64,000 nucleotides of DNA from Halovenus amylolytica (GTDB taxonomy: Archaea; Halobacteriota; Halobacteria; Halobacteriales; Haloarculaceae): contig SAYS01000006.1 of NCBI GenBank assembly GCA_004015825.1, positions 62,001 through 126,000 of the forward strand, given 5' to 3'. The position numbers were made by a program, and so were the translations under genes. Shown here piece by piece: positions 60,830-64,000 of the stretch; within the stretch, counting starts at the first letter, position 1; the number at the start of each line of letters is the position of its first letter. The notes beneath the pieces are model-generated. The model saw only the letters and a program-made list of their open reading frames with translations, did no database searches and was not told the DNA's origin.

Positions 60830-61993
60830 ATGACGACCGAGGAACGGCCACGGATCCAACTCTTTGGTGCACGGCTCACAGTCCTGTTGCCGTCGCTCGT
60901 GGCCGTTCTCTCACTCGTGACCGGGATCACGAACATGACCGTCGGGGTGACGATCGGTGGCCCACTCGCCGATATCATTCCAGATGTCGTCCGGGAGGCA
61001 GCCGGTTTTACCGGTGCACTGACCGGGTTCGTGTTGCTTTTGAGTACCTGGTCGTTGCGGCATCGACACCGGTTCGGGCTGTACGCGACGCTCACCTTGC
61101 TCCCGATTACAGCCCTCCAGGGGCTCATTCAGGCCAGTGCGTACTCGCTGCCCCTGGTCGTCCTGTCACTGCTCTCCATGCCGGGGCTCGTCTATCACCG
61201 GAACCGGTTCGACCGGCCCGTCTCGCTGTCGACCACACAGATCTCCGCACTGGTCGCACTCTCGGGGACGATGGCCTACGGCACGGTCGGGACCTACGCC
61301 TTGCGAGAGGAGTTCACCGAGGTCAACACCGTCGCCGACGCATTCTACTATACTATCGTCACCGCGAGCACCGTCGGCTACGGTGATCTGACGCCCCTCT
61401 CCCAGCAGGCCCGGGTGTTCAGTATCACGGTGGTCGTCCTCGGGACGGCGAGTTTCGCGGTGGCACTCGGATCGGTGCTCGGCCCGGCAATCGAAGCCAG
61501 ATTCGCACGCGCACTCGGAACCATGACTGACACAGACTACGACCTGCTCGAGGATCACATCGTGATTCTCGGCTACGGCGATCTGACAGAACCGCTCCTC
61601 GAAGAACTCGCTGACGAACGGGAGTTCGTGATCGTGACACCCAACAACGAACTTGCGGTCCGACTCCGAAACCGGGAGTACAAGGTTATCGTGGGCGATC
61701 CGAGCGACGACGAACCGCTGCAGCAGGCCGGGGTCGAACGCGCCAGTGCGATTGTCTGTGCGACTGAAAACGATGCCGAGGATGCCTTCGCAATCCTGAC
61801 CGCCCGGGAACTCAGCCCCGACGCCCGTATTATCGCTGCCGCGACGGCCCGCGGCAACGTCCAGAAACTCCGCCGTGCCGGCGCCAATACCGTCTTTAGC
61901 CCCGCTGTCATCGGCGGCCAGCTGCTCGGCCGATCCGCACGCGGCGAGCGAATCGATACGATTTCGGATCACCTCGAGACCGACCCAGAGTGA
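60830..61993 (+). CDS. Potassium channel with TrkA-N (RCK) domain
   Basis: 387 residues. Four or more N-terminal hydrophobic helices, then the pore with the selectivity filter TVGYGDL, an inner helix (FSITVVVLGTASFAVALGSVL, residues 200-220), and a cytoplasmic RCK/TrkA-N Rossmann domain starting HIVILGYGDLTEPLLEEL. The Rossmann loop GYGDLTEP deviates from the strict GxGxxG. It is a two-pore-helix K+ channel gated by nucleotide or ions. Potassium control is central in salt-in halophiles. Confidence 0.92.
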   Translation: MTTEERPRIQLFGARLTVLLPSLVAVLSLVTGITNMTVGVTIGGPLADIIPDVVREAAGFTGALTGFVLLLSTWSLRHRHRFGLYATLTLLPITALQGLIQASAYSLPLVVLSLLSMPGLVYHRNRFDRPVSLSTTQISALVALSGTMAYGTVGTYALREEFTEVNTVADAFYYTIVTASTVGYGDLTPLSQQARVFSITVVVLGTASFAVALGSVLGPAIEARFARALGTMTDTDYDLLEDHIVILGYGDLTEPLLEELADEREFVIVTPNNELAVRLRNREYKVIVGDPSDDEPLQQAGVERASAIVCATENDAEDAFAILTARELSPDARIIAAATARGNVQKLRRAGANTVFSPAVIGGQLLGRSARGERIDTISDHLETDPE

Positions 61994-62128
61994 CATCCTC
62001 AGCTTGCTGTCACTCGTGATAACACAGATAAATTCATAGACATATATGGGCAGTGGTATTACCTGCCGCCGTCTCTGTGGGGGTATCAAGTAGTATATCT
62101 CACTTATTTTCGATACTTTCAGCAATCA

Positions 62129-62137
62129 TTTTAATAT
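62129..62137 (+). promoter_or_regulatory. TATA element of the DUF1508-repeat gene
   Basis: ttttaatat is centred 27 bp before ATG 62160, supporting that start over ATG 62136. Confidence 0.5.
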
Positions 62138-62159
62138 GTCTGGCGTCTGTCTCCTACCC

Positions 62160-63749
62160 ATGGGTACTAGTGACACAAACCCTCTCGTAGATTCTTACAG
62201 CAACCGGATCGGCGTTCCGTCGACGGCCAACGAAGCATACGGCTACTGGGTGTTCGTTTTCGGTGTGCTGGCAGGGTTCGTGGGGATCGCGCTGGTGATG
62301 CTCAGCGACTCCGCCGGGGCGATGGAGCGGGGTGCTGGCATCGCTATCGCGGCTATCGGGTTACTCCTCCTGATTATCGGGCCGATCATTCGGCTCCCGC
62401 TGAAGCGGAAGGCGACGCTGCTTTCCTATCTGGGTGCACTGTGCTGTCTGGCTGCTGTGGCGTGGTTCGTAACCGCGTTTCCGGACAACTGGAGTGCACA
62501 GTTCAACAACAGCGAGGTCGCGATTATCGGGCTATACGGGGTCGGAATCCTGATTATCGCGCTCGGCAGTGTGTTCGTCCCGCTGCTGACGAGTCCGCGT
62601 GAGGAACAGCTTGCTGCAGAAACCCGCGCGGCAGGAGCCGAAAGCGAGCGTGACGCTGCCATCGCGGAGGCAGAAGACCGCGCACGCGAGGCCGAACGAC
62701 AGGCCGAGGAGGCACAGCGCCAGGCCGACGTAGCCGCCGAAGAACGTGCCGAGCGGGAACTGCTCGAAGCAGAGCTAGTACGGATCGGCGACAGTCAGTC
62801 GCAGTTCGAACTGTTCACCGACAGGGGTGGCAAGTACCGCTGGCGGCTCCGACACCGCAACCGCAACATCATCGCCGATAGCTCGCAGGGATACTCCTCG
62901 CGACAGAACGCCCAGAAGGGGCTGAGTGCGGTCAAACGTGATGCCTTCGGTGCCACCGTCGTCGATCTCGACAAACTCGACGAGGTGACTGTCGACAGCG
63001 TCGACGAGGCCGTCGAGGGTGACGACGCTCCGGAGTTCGTCGACGAGATCGAGAGTCGGGCCGAGTTCGAAACCTACGAAGACTCGGGCGGGGAGCACCG
63101 CTGGCGGCTCCGCCACGACAACGGCAACATCATCGCAGACAGTTCGCAGGGATACGGGTCGGCGAGCAGTCGGGACGACGCTGTCGAGCGGGTCAGCCAG
63201 TACGTCCAGAGTGCGGATTACCTCCGGCTCAAACCGGCAGCGTTCGAGCTGTTCCGCGACAGGGCCGGCAAGTACCGCTGGCGGCTGCTGTACAAAAACG
63301 GGAACATCCTCGCGGACAGCGGCCAGGGCTACGCCTCACGGCAGAAAGCCAGACAGGGGCTCGAAAGCGTCCAGCGAAACGTCGCCGAGGACGGCAACGC
63401 CGACTTCGAGGTCTACGAGGACTCTGGCGGGGAGTACCGCTGGCGACTCGTCCACCGCAACGGCAACATCATCGCGGACAGCGGCGAGGGGTACGCCTCG
63501 GAAAGCGGCGCGGAGGATGCTGTCGAACGAATCCGCAGTTACGCGCCAGTCGCACACGTCCTCGATATCGGTAGTGCGGCCTTCGAGATCTACAGAGACA
63601 ACGCCGAGGAGTGGCGCTGGCGGCTCCGACACCGCAACGGCAACATTCTGGCCGACAGCGGTGAGGGCTACGCGTCGCGATCCGGCGTGGAAGACGCGAT
63701 CAACAGCGTGAAACAGAACGGACCGAACGCGGACGTCGCCGACTCGTAA
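62160..63749 (+). CDS. Membrane protein with coiled coil and five DUF1508 (YegP-like) repeats
   Basis: 529 residues. Four hydrophobic helices (about 27-48, 57-75, 85-105 and 118-140) are followed by an Ala/Glu/Arg coiled coil (about 145-200), then five copies of a roughly 45-residue module of the UPF0339/DUF1508 type. Each module contains a pattern like YRWRLRHRNGNIIADS then a SQGY or GEGY turn. Single copies of this fold occur in bacteria and haloarchaea as small proteins; five fused to a membrane-coiled-coil anchor is unusual. The start at 62160 rests on the TATA spacing. Confidence 0.85.
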   Translation: MGTSDTNPLVDSYSNRIGVPSTANEAYGYWVFVFGVLAGFVGIALVMLSDSAGAMERGAGIAIAAIGLLLLIIGPIIRLPLKRKATLLSYLGALCCLAAVAWFVTAFPDNWSAQFNNSEVAIIGLYGVGILIIALGSVFVPLLTSPREEQLAAETRAAGAESERDAAIAEAEDRAREAERQAEEAQRQADVAAEERAERELLEAELVRIGDSQSQFELFTDRGGKYRWRLRHRNRNIIADSSQGYSSRQNAQKGLSAVKRDAFGATVVDLDKLDEVTVDSVDEAVEGDDAPEFVDEIESRAEFETYEDSGGEHRWRLRHDNGNIIADSSQGYGSASSRDDAVERVSQYVQSADYLRLKPAAFELFRDRAGKYRWRLLYKNGNILADSGQGYASRQKARQGLESVQRNVAEDGNADFEVYEDSGGEYRWRLVHRNGNIIADSGEGYASESGAEDAVERIRSYAPVAHVLDIGSAAFEIYRDNAEEWRWRLRHRNGNILADSGEGYASRSGVEDAINSVKQNGPNADVADS

Positions 63750-63790
63750 GCGTCTCGGACGCACAGAAGTTCGGACGGCACGGATTGTTT

Positions 63791-64000
63791 TTACAGACGC
63801 TCCTGCACCAGATCGTGAAATTCCACTGCATGGGCTGCCAGATCGAACTCGTCAGCTTCGATCTCGTGGAGTGTCTCCATCGTCGCCTGACTCGCGGTCG
63901 GTTCCAGGAGGAGGTAGGCACCACCGGTCGCAGTCCGGGCGAGCAGCCACCTCGTGTACCGATCGATCGGGAGCCATCCGGCATCGGTTCGTAGGACGGC
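63791..64000 (-). CDS. C-terminal fragment of an unknown protein, cut by the right edge
   Basis: The last 69 codons of a minus-strand gene that begins beyond the window. They read WLPIDRYTRWLLARTATG and YLLLEPTASQATMETLHEI, followed by an acidic end (EADEFDLAAHAVEFHDLVQERL with the last codons). Helix-rich, no recognised family. It converges on the DUF1508-repeat gene. Confidence 0.6.
   Translation of the reverse strand, partial: AVLRTDAGWLPIDRYTRWLLARTATGGAYLLLEPTASQATMETLHEIEADEFDLAAHAVEFHDLVQERL

Noticed and set aside
59512..60859. Long alternative minus-strand frame over the TctA-like gene
   Set aside because: Arg-rich translation without hydrophobic helices marks it as an out-of-frame reading of the transporter gene.

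Overview
The window is a piece of a haloarchaeal chromosome (class Halobacteria). The evidence is the acidic, high-GC coding sequence; TATA elements about 22-29 bp upstream of many start codons, as in leaderless archaeal transcripts; archaeal information-processing genes (TFB, aIF1, XPB/Bax1, archaeal-type PheST); and families known mainly from haloarchaea (HalX, HalOD1, halocyanin-like copper proteins, DUF7344-type winged helices). I cannot assign a genus.

Layout. 0-4.7 kb: an HTTM membrane protein cut by the left edge, an aldo/keto reductase, small proteins, a carotenoid-hydratase-like membrane protein and a TauE/SafE exporter. 4.7-7.8 kb: a probable relic of an element integrated at tRNA-Phe, holding a SWIM zinc-finger gene and an archaeal ATPase whose start codon looks lost; two copies of the tRNA 3' end lie to one side of the intact tRNA-Phe gene. 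7.8-31.7 kb: mostly core genes. These include a creatininase-family enzyme, thioredoxin, an Lrp regulator with carA, the hemC-sumT-hemD tetrapyrrole operon, a TrpD-like protein, a HalX regulator, the XPB helicase and Bax1 nuclease, a split RsmF-type methyltransferase, aIF1, EngB, a glutaredoxin, pyrE, a phosphohexomutase, pheS-pheT, sepF and a type-4 uracil-DNA glycosylase. A strongly folded 258-bp element sits before the phosphohexomutase gene, and a phenylalanine-rich leader peptide with a hairpin sits before pheS.

31.9-43 kb: a KaiC-like double ATPase overlapping a histidine kinase that carries a LOV motif, a DHH phosphoesterase, a CoA-disulfide-reductase-like flavoprotein, a large Tat/lipobox copper protein, and a patatin-like depolymerase overlapping 3-hydroxybutyrate dehydrogenase (polyhydroxyalkanoate breakdown). 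43-51.7 kb: a gene-poor, AT-richer regulatory island with four DUF7344-type winged-helix proteins, a MarR/ArsR-like protein, a TFB paralogue, a HalOD1 protein and two facing TrmB-like regulators, together with a long inverted repeat and a peroxiredoxin fragment. 51.7-57.8 kb: a complete seven-gene Mrp Na+/H+ antiporter operon (A to G, minus strand). 57.8-64 kb: a phosphoribosyltransferase, a tandem universal stress protein, a TctA-like transporter, a TrkA-N potassium channel, a membrane protein with five DUF1508 repeats, and a partial gene at the right edge.

The most interesting signal is upstream of pheST. A leaderless 26-codon reading frame ends in a cluster of four Phe codons and is followed immediately by a GC-rich hairpin, which is the architecture of a phenylalanine-sensing attenuator. 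Others worth attention are the KaiC-LOV kinase pair, the three-armed inverted-repeat element at 24.7-24.9 kb, the tRNA-Phe integration relic and a 115-bp MITE-like element.
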